From contig NZ_HG964452.1 in the NCBI RefSeq assembly GCF_000612725.1, positions 640,912 through 704,911 of the forward strand: a DNA stretch of 64,000 nt, written 5' to 3'. Under the pieces are notes generated by a model. It worked only from the letters and a program-made list of their open reading frames with translations. It did not search any database and was not told the origin of the DNA. Shown one piece after another: positions 50,842 through 59,778 of this stretch (the first letter of the stretch is position 1; the number at the start of each line of letters is the position of its first letter). The stretch comes from Mycolicibacterium austroafricanum (GTDB lineage: Bacteria; Actinomycetota; Actinomycetes; Mycobacteriales; Mycobacteriaceae). Made by a program: the position numbers and the translations under genes.

Positions 50842-51114
50842 TCACACGCCTGAGGCGGCGATCACCAACAGCGCGACCCATGCGCCCGCGACACCGACAC
50901 CGGCGCCCAGCACGAACCAGCGCCACACCGGAACTTTTCGCCACCCCCACACCGTGGGAGCAAGTCCGCCCACCGCCACCAGGTTCAGGCCCGCAGCCAG
51001 CAACGGGTGCACCCGCATCAGCCCGATGCTCAAAACGACGACGGCGGTGGCGATCACCGCCGCGACGAACGCCGCGACCGTCAACCCGGTGGCCCACGGC
51101 GTCTCGTCGCTCAC
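50842..51114 (-). CDS. DUF2537 membrane protein
   Basis: 90 residues with three hydrophobic helices (TGLTVAAFVAAVIATAVVVL; LAAGLNLVAVGGLAPTVWGW; VLGAGVGVAGAWVALLVIA). It corresponds to Rv0882 (DUF2537), function unknown. Its start overlaps the end of the RNA methyltransferase gene by four bases, so the two are coupled. Convergent with sepH. Confidence 0.85.
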   Translation of the reverse strand: MSDETPWATGLTVAAFVAAVIATAVVVLSIGLMRVHPLLAAGLNLVAVGGLAPTVWGWRKVPVWRWFVLGAGVGVAGAWVALLVIAASGV

Positions 51115-51938
51115 CGGCCGAGCCTATCCCGCTCGTAGAAGGCCAGCGCCGCAGCGGTGGCGACGTTGAGCGAGTCCGTACCCCGTGACATCGGGATCCG
51201 CACGCGCACATCGCTGGCCCGCATTGTGTGCTCCTTGAGGCCGGGCCCTTCGGCACCCACCAGGATGGCGACCCGCTGCTCCGCCAGACCGGACATCGCC
51301 TGGGCGAGCGTCTGCACCGTCGGGTCCGGGGTCATCGCGAGAAGGCGAAAACCCTGATCCCGCAACAGTTCCAGATCACCGGGCCAGTTCGCGGCCTTGG
51401 CGAACGGCACCAGCAGGGCGTGGCCCATCGACACCCGCACGGCGCGGCGGTACAGCGGATCGGCGCAGCCGCTGCCGAAGATCACCCCGTCGACGCCGAG
51501 CCCCGCAGCGTTACGGAACACCGAGCCGAGGTTCTCGTGGTCGTTGACGCCCTCGAGGACCGCGACGGTGCGTGCGCCGTCGAGCACGTGCGGCACCGTG
51601 AGCTCGGGAGCGCGCGACGCGGACGCGAGTACACCGCGGTTGAGGTGAAACCCGACCACGTCGGCCATCACCTCCGCGGACGCGCGGTAGAAGGGTGCGT
51701 CGAGTCCGGCGAGGTCGGTGCCGAGTTCTGTCAGCCTCCGATCGGTGCCGAGCAGCGCCCGCGGCACGAAGCGGGATGCCAGCATGCGCTGGACGACAAG
51801 CACCCCCTCGGCGATCACCAGGCCCTTGCCGCTGGGCAGATCCGGCCTGCGGTCCACGCTGTTGAGGTCACGGAAGTCGTCGAGACGGGGGTCGGCCGGA
51901 TCGGTGACGTCGACGACCTCAACGTTGTTGGCGATCAC
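51111..51938 (-). CDS. TrmH/SpoU-family RNA 2'-O-methyltransferase
   Basis: 275 residues with a SPOUT C-terminal fold. Motif 1 ENLGSVFRNAAGLGVDGVI, motif 2 AILVGAEGPGL and motif 3 IPMSRGTDSLNVATAAALAF form the knotted SAM-binding site. The N-terminal half is the substrate-binding part. It corresponds to Rv0881. The RNA target (rRNA or tRNA) is not known. It precedes and overlaps the DUF2537 gene. Confidence 0.9.
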   Translation of the reverse strand: MIANNVEVVDVTDPADPRLDDFRDLNSVDRRPDLPSGKGLVIAEGVLVVQRMLASRFVPRALLGTDRRLTELGTDLAGLDAPFYRASAEVMADVVGFHLNRGVLASASRAPELTVPHVLDGARTVAVLEGVNDHENLGSVFRNAAGLGVDGVIFGSGCADPLYRRAVRVSMGHALLVPFAKAANWPGDLELLRDQGFRLLAMTPDPTVQTLAQAMSGLAEQRVAILVGAEGPGLKEHTMRASDVRVRIPMSRGTDSLNVATAAALAFYERDRLGR

Positions 51939-52015
51939 GCTGTTTCGAGGAGACCGGCGACGTGCACAGCGCTGACACTACCCATTGCCGCGCCACCGTC
52001 GTTAGGTTGGACGGG

Positions 52016-52267
52016 ATGGATACCGACTCCGACCCGCAGCCGCCTCCGCTGCCCGCGAGCCTGCTGAACCCGTGGCCCGTCATCGTGGTGATCACCTGCG
52101 GCTGGGTGATCGCCACGGTGCTCGCGTTCACCGTCGCCGCGCTGCATCAGTGGCGCCCGGTCACCGTCGCCGGCCTGGCCGTCGGCGCGCTTGGCACGAC
52201 GATCTTTCTGTGGCAACGTCACGCGGTGCGCCGCGGACACCGCGGCGCACAAAGCGGCTTGACCTGA
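52016..52267 (+). CDS. DUF2530 small membrane protein
   Basis: 83 residues from ATG 52016 (MDTDSDPQPPPLP). Two hydrophobic helices (WPVIVVITCGWVIATVLAFT; VTVAGLAVGALGTTIFLWQR) and a basic tail match the DUF2530 family (Rv0879c). Function unknown. It lies ten bases upstream of the SRPBCC gene. Confidence 0.8.
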   Translation: MDTDSDPQPPPLPASLLNPWPVIVVITCGWVIATVLAFTVAALHQWRPVTVAGLAVGALGTTIFLWQRHAVRRGHRGAQSGLT

Positions 52268-52277
52268 AGGAGACGCC

Positions 52278-52730
52278 ATGGCAGCGCCGGTATTGCAGGC
52301 TGAGATCGACATCAACGCCCCGGTATCGAAGGTCTGGGAGCTGGTCTCGGACCTGAGGAAGATGCCGCAGTGGAGCCCGCAGTGCCGCCTCATGAAGCCG
52401 ATCGGGCAGCTGCGTCCGGGAGCCCGCACGATCAACTTCAACCGGCGCGGATTCCTGTTCTGGCCCACCTCATGCCGCATCACCGAGGTCATCCCGGAGA
52501 AGAAGCTGGCGTTCCAGGTCGCCGAGAACCACACCGTGTGGAGTTACGAGCTCGAACCGACCGAAGCCGGCACCCGGCTCACCGAGACACGGCACGCCGA
52601 GAACGGCACCACCGCGGTGTCGGCGTTCCTGGTCGACAAGTTCATGGGCGGCACGACCACTTTCGAGCAGGAACTCATCGAGGGGATGAACGCGTCGCTG
52701 ACGCGGATCAAGTCCGCGGCCGAAAGTTAG
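52278..52730 (+). CDS. SRPBCC (START-like) family protein
   Basis: 150 residues of a single START/polyketide-cyclase-like domain: AEIDINAPVSKVWELVSDLR at the start, and a long C-terminal helix. Such domains bind hydrophobic ligands. GAAGGAGAC precedes ATG 52278, and the DUF2530 stop is ten bases upstream. Its last four bases overlap the end of the convergent DUF3027 gene. No ligand can be inferred. Confidence 0.85.
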   Translation: MAAPVLQAEIDINAPVSKVWELVSDLRKMPQWSPQCRLMKPIGQLRPGARTINFNRRGFLFWPTSCRITEVIPEKKLAFQVAENHTVWSYELEPTEAGTRLTETRHAENGTTAVSAFLVDKFMGGTTTFEQELIEGMNASLTRIKSAAES

Positions 52731-53554
52731 TCCGCCTTCTCGACCAGATCGAGAACCCCGTCGTCGTACGGGTCGAACAGCGGTGAGCCGTTGCCGGGTG
52801 CGGCGGGGGTGTCCGAATGCGCCCCGCACCCGTACTCCGCGTCGACGACGTGCCCGTCCGCGGCGTACTCGTTGGCGCACACCCCGAACAGCACACCGAG
52901 TGCTCCACCGAGCGGCAGATAGAAACCGCAGTCCCGGCACACCCGGCGGGTGGCCCGGGCCATCGCCGATCCGGGACCGTAATCGCCGTCGTGCCAGCGT
53001 TGGGCGGTGTCGTTGCGGCCCCACAGGCTCAGCACCTGGCGGCGTCCGAGGCCGACCTCGACCGCGACCTCGTCGATCTGCGGGTCGCCGGTGGCCGTGT
53101 AGCCGGGCACCAGACGGGGATCTTCGGCCGGTGGGGCCAGCAGATCTCCCGGGCTCAGATCACCGGGCCGGATCCGTTCGTCCCAGGGCACCCATTTCGG
53201 GGCGAGCAGCGCGGTGGGGCCGGGGACCAGCACGACCTCGCTGATGGTGGCATGGGCGGCCCCGGGACAGGCGGCGACGACGACAGCCCACTGCCAGCCG
53301 CGGTAACCGGGCATCTCGGCCAGGAAGCGGTGCGTTGCCGAGCTCGGATCCTCGAATCCTGCGCCGAGGTATTCGCCGACGGTCCCGTCGCCGCTGAACT
53401 CGACGATCGCGGCGCGGGCCTCCTCGACGGCGCCCAACAACAGCGCCTCCAGGTCGGGGGCGGGTCCGTCGAACGTCGGCTCCGGCGCCGCCTCGTCCGG
53501 CGCGTGACCCGTCTCGTGACCAGGTTCGGTGGCCTGCGGATCAGGTTCGGTCAT
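52727..53554 (-). CDS. DUF3027 family protein with zinc-ribbon-like C-terminus
   Basis: About 275 residues (Rv0877 counterpart). The central domain has GEYLGAGFEDPSSATHRFLA, PGYRGWQWAVVVAACP and VLVPGPTALLAPKWVPWDER. Four cysteines (VCRDCGFYL, GVCANEY, YGCGAHSD) resemble a zinc ribbon. Function unknown; cytoplasmic. Two ATGs nine bases apart follow a GGAGG: ATG 53554 (11-base spacing) is used because the 53563 ATG is only two bases from it. It is divergent from the MFS gene. Confidence 0.85.
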   Translation of the reverse strand: MTEPDPQATEPGHETGHAPDEAAPEPTFDGPAPDLEALLLGAVEEARAAIVEFSGDGTVGEYLGAGFEDPSSATHRFLAEMPGYRGWQWAVVVAACPGAAHATISEVVLVPGPTALLAPKWVPWDERIRPGDLSPGDLLAPPAEDPRLVPGYTATGDPQIDEVAVEVGLGRRQVLSLWGRNDTAQRWHDGDYGPGSAMARATRRVCRDCGFYLPLGGALGVLFGVCANEYAADGHVVDAEYGCGAHSDTPAAPGNGSPLFDPYDDGVLDLVEKAD

Positions 53555-53652
53555 GCTGTCCATTGCCTCCAATATTGCCTGAGTCGTCCGGGGCGTAGCC
53601 ACACCGGTCGGCTGCGCGGCCACTGTCGCCCCCATAGGGGAGAATCGACGGC

Positions 53653-55338
53653 GTGACCGGATCGCGGCGTGACCACCGGGACCCTGACGGTCAGCAGGGT
53701 GGACGCTACTACCCTCCCCGCCCGCCCGCGGGCGAACACCCGGGGATGGCCAACTACCCCAGCGATCCGGCGATGAGCCCGGGCAACCGCAGGTCCGGGC
53801 GCCCCGGCCCCTCGAGTCAGAGCGCGAATCGGTGGCTGCCTCCGCTCGATGACAGCTCCCGCCCACACGGCCATTCCTACCCGCCTCCCCCCGGCCGAGG
53901 CGCAGACGAGAAGGTCACGGTCACGCGCGCAGCCGCGCAGCGCAGCCGCGAGATGGGCTCCAAGATGTACGGCCTGGTGCATCGCGCGGCCACCGCGGAC
54001 GGCGCGGACAAATCCGGGCTGACCGCGCTGACGTGGCCGGTGGTCGCGAACTTCGCCGTCGACGCCGCGATGGCCGTGGCCCTGGCCAACACCCTGTTCT
54101 TCGCGGCGGCCTCCGGTGAAAGCAAGAGCCGCGTCGCGCTGTACCTGCTCATCACCATCGCCCCGTTCGCGGTCATCGCGCCGCTGATCGGACCTGCGCT
54201 GGACCGGCTGCAACACGGCAGGCGGGTCGCCCTGGCGGCCTCGTTCTCGCTGCGCACCGTGCTGGCCGTCGTGCTCATCGCGAACTTCGACAGCGCGACG
54301 GGCAGTTTCCCGTCGTGGGTGCTCTACCCGTGCGCGCTCGGAATGATGGTGTTGTCCAAGTCGTTCTCGGTGCTGCGCAGCGCCGTGACGCCACGGGTGC
54401 TGCCGCCGACGATCGACCTGGTCCGGGTGAACTCCCGGTTGACGACGTTCGGCCTGCTGGGCGGCACGATGATCGGTGGGGGCATCGCCGCGGCCGCCGA
54501 ATGGGGCTTCCAGCTGTTCCAGATGCCGGGGGCGCTGTACGTCGTGGTGGCGGTGACGATCGGCGGCGCGGTCCTGGCCATGCGGATCCCGAAATGGGTC
54601 GAGGTCACCGCGGGTGAGGTGCCCACGACCCTGAGCTATCACGGTCAGACCGAGGGGCTTCGCCGGGAACCTCATGGAGCCGTGTCCGCTAAGACCCGCC
54701 AGCCGCTCGGCCGCAACATCATCACCGCGCTGTGGGGCAACTGCACGGTCAAGGTGATGGTCGGTTTCCTGTTCCTGTATCCGGCCTTCGTCGCCAAGGC
54801 GCACGACGCCAGCGGCTGGGAGCAGCTGCGAATTCTGGGGATGATCGGCGCCGCGGCCGCCGTCGGCAACTTCGCGGGCAACTTCACCGCCGCCCGTCTC
54901 AAGCTCGGCCATCCGGCGCGGCTTGTGGTGCGTTGCGCCACTGCGGTCACCGTGATGGCGTTGGCGACGGCACTGTCCGGGAACCTGCTGGTGGCCGCGG
55001 CCGCGACGCTCGTCACGTCCGGCGCCAGCGCCATCGCCAAGGCCTCGCTGGACGCCTCCCTGCAGGACGACCTGCCCGAGGAGTCGCGCGCGTCGGCGTT
55101 CGGCCGTTCCGAATCGCTGCTGCAGCTGGCGTGGGTCGCCGGCGGCGCCACCGGAGTGCTGATCTATACCGAGCTCTACGCGGGCTTCACCACCATCACC
55201 GCGATCCTGATCCTCGGCTTGGCCCAAACCGTGCTGAGCTATCGTGGCGAGTCACTGGTGCCGGGCTTCGGTGGTAACCGTCCGGTACTCGCCGAACAGG
55301 AAGGTGTTTGGACGGATGCGGCGGTGACCCGCGAGTGA
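53653..55338 (+). CDS. MFS transporter (Rv0876c-like) with cytoplasmic N-terminal extension
   Basis: 561 residues. The first 115 are Pro/Gly/Arg-rich and polar, then about 12 membrane helices (e.g. LYLLITIAPFAVIAPLIGPA; LVVRCATAVTVMALATALSG). GPALDRLQHGRR resembles motif A. It matches the long actinobacterial transporter at the Rv0876c position. The substrate is unknown. GTG 53653 is the start. Its stop overlaps the next start as GTGA. Confidence 0.85.
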   Translation: MTGSRRDHRDPDGQQGGRYYPPRPPAGEHPGMANYPSDPAMSPGNRRSGRPGPSSQSANRWLPPLDDSSRPHGHSYPPPPGRGADEKVTVTRAAAQRSREMGSKMYGLVHRAATADGADKSGLTALTWPVVANFAVDAAMAVALANTLFFAAASGESKSRVALYLLITIAPFAVIAPLIGPALDRLQHGRRVALAASFSLRTVLAVVLIANFDSATGSFPSWVLYPCALGMMVLSKSFSVLRSAVTPRVLPPTIDLVRVNSRLTTFGLLGGTMIGGGIAAAAEWGFQLFQMPGALYVVVAVTIGGAVLAMRIPKWVEVTAGEVPTTLSYHGQTEGLRREPHGAVSAKTRQPLGRNIITALWGNCTVKVMVGFLFLYPAFVAKAHDASGWEQLRILGMIGAAAAVGNFAGNFTAARLKLGHPARLVVRCATAVTVMALATALSGNLLVAAAATLVTSGASAIAKASLDASLQDDLPEESRASAFGRSESLLQLAWVAGGATGVLIYTELYAGFTTITAILILGLAQTVLSYRGESLVPGFGGNRPVLAEQEGVWTDAAVTRE

Positions 55339-55823
55339 AACGTGTTGTCGCTGTTCTGGCGGCGGTCGCGCTGCTGTCGGCGGTCGGTACGGGTGTGCTC
55401 GTGTGGCAGCTCATGCGCGACCACTCCCCTGAGCTGCCCGAGATTTCGGCGTACTCGCACGGGCATCTGACCAGGGTCGGGCCGTACCGCTTCTGCGAAG
55501 TGCTCAACCCCACCGACTGCGTCGTCTCCGCCGATCAGGGCGAGCTGCCCGTCACCCCCAGTGACCCGGTCCAGTTGTCGATTCCCGGCGAGATCGCCCG
55601 GGCGCCGTGGGTTCTGCTGCGCGCGTACGAGGACGCGGACCTGGTCGAGGAGTTCCGTCCGGGCACCACGTTGGCGGTGACGATCCCGACGGTGGACGCC
55701 CAGCGTGGCCGGCTGACCGGCATCGCGGTCCAGCTGCCGACGCTGGTTCGCGACGAATCGGGCAACGAGTTTCCCGTGCCGCACGCAGAATGGTCGGTGC
55801 GCACGGTGTGGCGCGCGGGCTAG
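55335..55823 (+). CDS. DUF2771 exported protein
   Basis: 162 residues, same length as Rv0875c. N-terminal signal/anchor MKRVVAVLAAVALLSAVGTG, then a mature domain with two cysteines (YRFCEVLNPTDCVVS) and RAPWVLLRAYEDADLVEEF. The GTG start overlaps the MFS stop by four bases. An extracytoplasmic role with the transporter is suggested by the coupling only. Confidence 0.87.
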   Translation: MKRVVAVLAAVALLSAVGTGVLVWQLMRDHSPELPEISAYSHGHLTRVGPYRFCEVLNPTDCVVSADQGELPVTPSDPVQLSIPGEIARAPWVLLRAYEDADLVEEFRPGTTLAVTIPTVDAQRGRLTGIAVQLPTLVRDESGNEFPVPHAEWSVRTVWRAG

Positions 55824-55862
55824 GTCGTTCAGTTCGGATAGCTATCCGAAGGAGGTCGGACT

Positions 55863-58583
55863 GTGTCCCTGACGCGTGGTGGTCGTCCGGCGGGAAGCAG
55901 TCGACCCTTTCGGCCGACGCTGCGCTGGGCACAGGTCGGGGTGGCCGGCACCGGGATGGCGTTTGCGCTGCTGGCCGCACCGGCTGTGGCCACCGCCGAC
56001 ACGGGCGCCGACGAGGGAGGCGCCGACTCGTCGGCCACCACGGATGCGGCGTCGACGCCCTCACCGCGTGCCGATTCACTTTCACGGCACACCGCTGTCG
56101 GGGACAGCACCGGTGAATCCGACGCTCGCTCCGCCGAAGACGAGGCAGAGCGGGTGCTCGGCACCCTTCACCCGGAGACCTCGGAACGTGCCGTGTCCCC
56201 ACCAGGCCCGAGGACCGAGCACGAGGCGCTGTCAGACGATCCGGAGCCCGCGGTAGAACCGGACCCACCGGAGGCGGGCCCAGCGCTGGACACCCCATCG
56301 CGGGACACAGCCCCCACCCCGGGGAAACCGGAATCCACCCACGATCCCCAGGACGGTGACGCCGAGACCGCGGCTGACGGGGCCCGGGCAACTAGCGCAA
56401 CGTCGACACCGTCGGCCCGGATGACCCTCCGTGGCCCGACCGCGCCCGGTTCCTCCACGGCCCCGCTGTCGGACACCGCACAGATGGCGAACGAAGCTGG
56501 AAGCCCGATGCTCTCACCGGACCCGCAGGACGAATCCGTGACTGAACCAGGGGGCGTGGAGGCGCTGCCGCTCGGCGCTCTGCACGCCGCTGCTTCTTCG
56601 ACCAGCTACCCGGCCTATCCGGCGCCGGTGGACGCACCGGTGACCTGGCGCTCGATCGTCTCCGACGCCCTGTCCTGGATCGGGCTGGGAATGGCGACCG
56701 ACCAGCACATCCCAGATGGCCCGATCAATGATCTGCTGGCCGGGCTGTGGGTTGGCATGCGCCGACTGCACTACACGTTCTTCAACTCGTCACCCGAGCT
56801 GGACCACGGCGCCGCCACCGAAGATCCCGACACCGGGATCATCACCGGCGACCTCGAAGCCCATGACGCCGACGGTGATGTCATCACCTTCGTGCTGACC
56901 GGCGCACCCACTCACGGCACAGTGAGCTTCGCCGAAGACGGCCGGTACACCTACATTCCCGACACCGCCTTCGCCGCCACCGGCGGCACCGACACCTTCA
57001 CCGTCACCGCCACGGACACCGGCGGCGCCAACCCGTGGCACACCAACCTTCCCCGCCTGCTCTGGTCGGCCCTGAGACCGTTGCTGTCCGCACTCGGATT
57101 CACCGCGCCTGTTGATTCCTCCAGCACGACCACCGTCACCGTCACCGTCACCCCGCAGGCCTGCAGGACCGACGGCGCCGGAGCTGAGTGCGCGGCGGCC
57201 AGGGCGCCAAAGATCACCTTGCACAACAACTCTGAGCACACGATCTGGGTGTACAACCTGCCGAGCTCCGGCGACTACAGCATCGGCGCGGACTTCACCC
57301 CGGTGTCCATCGCGAAGGGCGCCAGCGCACCGGTGACCCTCGCCGTCGGCACCGGGTCACCCGGTTCACCCCAGAACCGGATCTACATCGTCGAGGGCGA
57401 GACCGGTTTCACGCTGCCGGTCAGCTCGTCATCCGGGGTGGACGCATTCAACCCGACCGCACCGTCGGAAGGAAACTCCTTCCTGAACTACAACTTCGTG
57501 GAGTACTACCTCTATCCCGATGGCGGCGGCGGATACCAGTACACCATCGACACCTCCTACATCGACGAGTGGTCGCTGCCGATCCAGTACAAATTCACGC
57601 TCAACGGCGCCCGGTGGTCGGGGGCCGTTGACGGACATACCTACGGCTTCGACGACTACGACACGGTGGTCAATCAACTCAATGCCGCCGGGGGGCCCTA
57701 CAAGCATCTGGTTTGGGGCGGCGGCACACCGTGGGCCCCCCAGCCGCCGTCCACGGTGCATCGAATCATCGGGCCCGACAAGGTCTGGACCGCACAGGCG
57801 AGTCAGCCGGCAAGCAATGTCAACATGAACCACGTCGGCTGGGTGCCCACCTCGTATCAAGACTTCGTCCAATACGACTCCCACACGGAACCGGACGGAC
57901 ACGTCGTCTACCCCTACGCGCAGAACGGCACGAAGTACTCTCGCGACGGCAATTTCAGCTTCTGGAAGAACGAAGTGGATGCCCCGGCGTCCACGCCCTA
58001 TCCGATTGCCTTGCGCACGGCCGCCGTCCTCGACGGCTTTCCCGCCAAGAACGGTGTGTACGGATTCTTCACCTATCCCAATGACGAGACGGCTGGCCAG
58101 TTCACCAACATCCCCACGTCGGTGTCCCTCGACATCTACGTTCACGGCTCCTCAGACGGGGTCAGCGACAGTGTGATCGAAGGGGGCAGCTGGTTCTACA
58201 CCAGCACGACTTCACCGTCCGGGCGGGGGTTGGCGAATCGCCGGCACGTGGTCACCGGGTCGAGCGCCACCGACACCTTCATCCTGGATTCGGTGTTCAC
58301 CCGCAGCCGAACCGCACCGGTCGTCGTCGCCGAGGCCGTCCAGGGCGACATCGTGGTGATCGACCGGACAGCTTTGGGGGCAACCAGCTACGAAGTGGAC
58401 GTCGTTGACCGCGCGTGGTTCCTCGGGGGCGGGCTCGCCAAGTACGACAGCCAGTTCGTCTACGACCGCTCGACCGGAATCCTGTACTACGACCAAGATC
58501 CCGACCGGTTCGGCTACACCGGCGTCCTGGCCAACCTGTCGTGCAGCTCTGCCGACGCGGCCAGCGTGGTGTTCGTGCTCTGA
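55863..58583 (+). CDS. Exported GH64-like (beta-1,3-glucanase/thaumatin-like) protein with cadherin-like domain
   Basis: 906 residues; GTG 55863 follows a near-perfect ribosome site (AAGGAGGT). Signal peptide with a basic N-terminus and core MAFALLAAPAVATA (residues 32-45), long Ser/Thr/Pro/acidic linker (47-250), a cadherin/VCBS-like domain (about 315-415: DPDTGIITGDLEAHDADGDV; GTDTFTVTATDTGG), then from about 448 a domain starting ITLHNNSEHTIWVYNLPSSG with DEWSLPIQYKFTLNG, resembling GH64 laminaripentaose-producing glucanases. The C-terminus (790-906) has an RTX-like calcium-binding pattern (ATDTFILDSVF, STGILYYDQDPDRFG). Probably cleaves or binds beta-1,3-glucan outside the cell. Inference only. 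Confidence 0.82.
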   Translation: MSLTRGGRPAGSSRPFRPTLRWAQVGVAGTGMAFALLAAPAVATADTGADEGGADSSATTDAASTPSPRADSLSRHTAVGDSTGESDARSAEDEAERVLGTLHPETSERAVSPPGPRTEHEALSDDPEPAVEPDPPEAGPALDTPSRDTAPTPGKPESTHDPQDGDAETAADGARATSATSTPSARMTLRGPTAPGSSTAPLSDTAQMANEAGSPMLSPDPQDESVTEPGGVEALPLGALHAAASSTSYPAYPAPVDAPVTWRSIVSDALSWIGLGMATDQHIPDGPINDLLAGLWVGMRRLHYTFFNSSPELDHGAATEDPDTGIITGDLEAHDADGDVITFVLTGAPTHGTVSFAEDGRYTYIPDTAFAATGGTDTFTVTATDTGGANPWHTNLPRLLWSALRPLLSALGFTAPVDSSSTTTVTVTVTPQACRTDGAGAECAAARAPKITLHNNSEHTIWVYNLPSSGDYSIGADFTPVSIAKGASAPVTLAVGTGSPGSPQNRIYIVEGETGFTLPVSSSSGVDAFNPTAPSEGNSFLNYNFVEYYLYPDGGGGYQYTIDTSYIDEWSLPIQYKFTLNGARWSGAVDGHTYGFDDYDTVVNQLNAAGGPYKHLVWGGGTPWAPQPPSTVHRIIGPDKVWTAQASQPASNVNMNHVGWVPTSYQDFVQYDSHTEPDGHVVYPYAQNGTKYSRDGNFSFWKNEVDAPASTPYPIALRTAAVLDGFPAKNGVYGFFTYPNDETAGQFTNIPTSVSLDIYVHGSSDGVSDSVIEGGSWFYTSTTSPSGRGLANRRHVVTGSSATDTFILDSVFTRSRTAPVVVAEAVQGDIVVIDRTALGATSYEVDVVDRAWFLGGGLAKYDSQFVYDRSTGILYYDQDPDRFGYTGVLANLSCSSADAASVVFVL

Positions 58584-58620
58584 GTCGCCTGCTGCCGCCT
58601 GAGAGCCCTACCTCATCGGT

Positions 58621-59652
58621 TCATCCGGGTTGCGAGTCGCCGGCTGTGTGACCCTCGGGCACGCGCTCGGTGTCCCGCGTCGGCCCGGGGGCGGTTCCGT
58701 CACCGAACGGTCTGCCGCCCAACGCTTCTCGACCGTGCGGCGTCAGCCAGTTCGACAGCTCCGGCCCCTTCGGGACGATGCCGGTGGGATTGATGTCGGA
58801 GTGGACGATGTAGTAGTGCTGCTTGATCTGCACGAAGTCGATGGTGTCACCGAACCCCGGCGTCTGAAACAGGTCGCGTGCGTATGCCCACAGCACCGGC
58901 ATCTCGGAGAGCTTGCTGCGATTGGTCTTGAAGTGGCCGTGATACACGGGGTCGAATCGAGCCAGTGTGGTGAATAGTCGTACGTCTGCCTCGGTGATGG
59001 TGTCGCCCACCAGGAAGCGCTGCCGCGACAGCCGCTCGGACAGCCAGTCCAGCGCGGTGAACAACCGGTCGTATGCCTTCTCGTAGGCCCGCTGGGACCC
59101 CGCGAAACCGCACCGGTAGACGCCGTTGTTGACCTCGGTGTAGACGCGCTGGGCGACCTCGTCGATCTCGTCGCGCAGCGGTTCGGGATAGAGCTGCGGT
59201 GCGCCGTCGCGGTGGTAGGCGGTCCACTCGGTGGAGAAGTCCAGGGTGATCTGCGCGAAGTCGTTGGTGACGACCTCTCCCGTCGCGACCTCCACGACGG
59301 CCGGGACGGTGACACCCTTGGGGTAGTCGCGCACACGTTTGTTGTAGGCGTCGCGCAGGAAGTGAATGCCCAGCACCGGGTCGACACCACCGGGATCGAG
59401 GTCGAACGTCCAGCTGCGCTCATCATGGGTCGGGCCGCAAAAGCCTATGGACAGAACATCTTCCAGCCCGAGCAGCCGCCGCACGATGATGGTGCGGTTG
59501 GCCCATGGGCACGCTCGGGCAACGATGAGCCGATAGCGGCCCGGCTCGACGGGATAGCCGTCCCGCCCGTCGGCGGTGATCCGGGTGGAGATGTATTCGG
59601 TGTCCCGGTTGAACTCCCCGCCAGAGCTCGACGGGTCGGCGACGTAGGTCAT
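58621..59652 (-). CDS. Glutathionyl-hydroquinone reductase-like (Xi-class GST-fold) protein
   Basis: 343 residues. The thioredoxin-fold N-domain holds Cys48 in VARACPWANRTIIVRRLLGL, the signature of S-glutathionyl-hydroquinone reductases (EcfG/YqjG type). The helical C-domain shows LFTALDWLSERLSRQRFLVG and EADVRLFTTLARFDPVYHGH. Mycobacteria use mycothiol instead of glutathione, so the thiol substrate here is uncertain. ATG 59652. It is convergent with the GH64-like gene. Confidence 0.88.
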   Translation of the reverse strand: MTYVADPSSSGGEFNRDTEYISTRITADGRDGYPVEPGRYRLIVARACPWANRTIIVRRLLGLEDVLSIGFCGPTHDERSWTFDLDPGGVDPVLGIHFLRDAYNKRVRDYPKGVTVPAVVEVATGEVVTNDFAQITLDFSTEWTAYHRDGAPQLYPEPLRDEIDEVAQRVYTEVNNGVYRCGFAGSQRAYEKAYDRLFTALDWLSERLSRQRFLVGDTITEADVRLFTTLARFDPVYHGHFKTNRSKLSEMPVLWAYARDLFQTPGFGDTIDFVQIKQHYYIVHSDINPTGIVPKGPELSNWLTPHGREALGGRPFGDGTAPGPTRDTERVPEGHTAGDSQPG

Positions 59653-59675
59653 GGGTCAGTCATACCCCGATTCCG

Positions 59676-59692
59676 CCGCCGAAACTGAGCTT
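59676..59692 (+). repeat. Repeat motif upstream of the DUF559 gene
   Basis: CCGCCGAAACTGAGCTT. An inverted match of its last 16 bases lies at 60682-60697, and a direct 15/17 match lies at 60634-60650, together bracketing the gene. Confidence 0.85.
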
Positions 59693-59778
59693 GATCGCGA
59701 CTTCCGGGCGCCGTCGCGCACACAACTTCAGATTCGAGGCGAGGGAACCGGGGGCAGCATCGCCGGCGTCCAATCGGC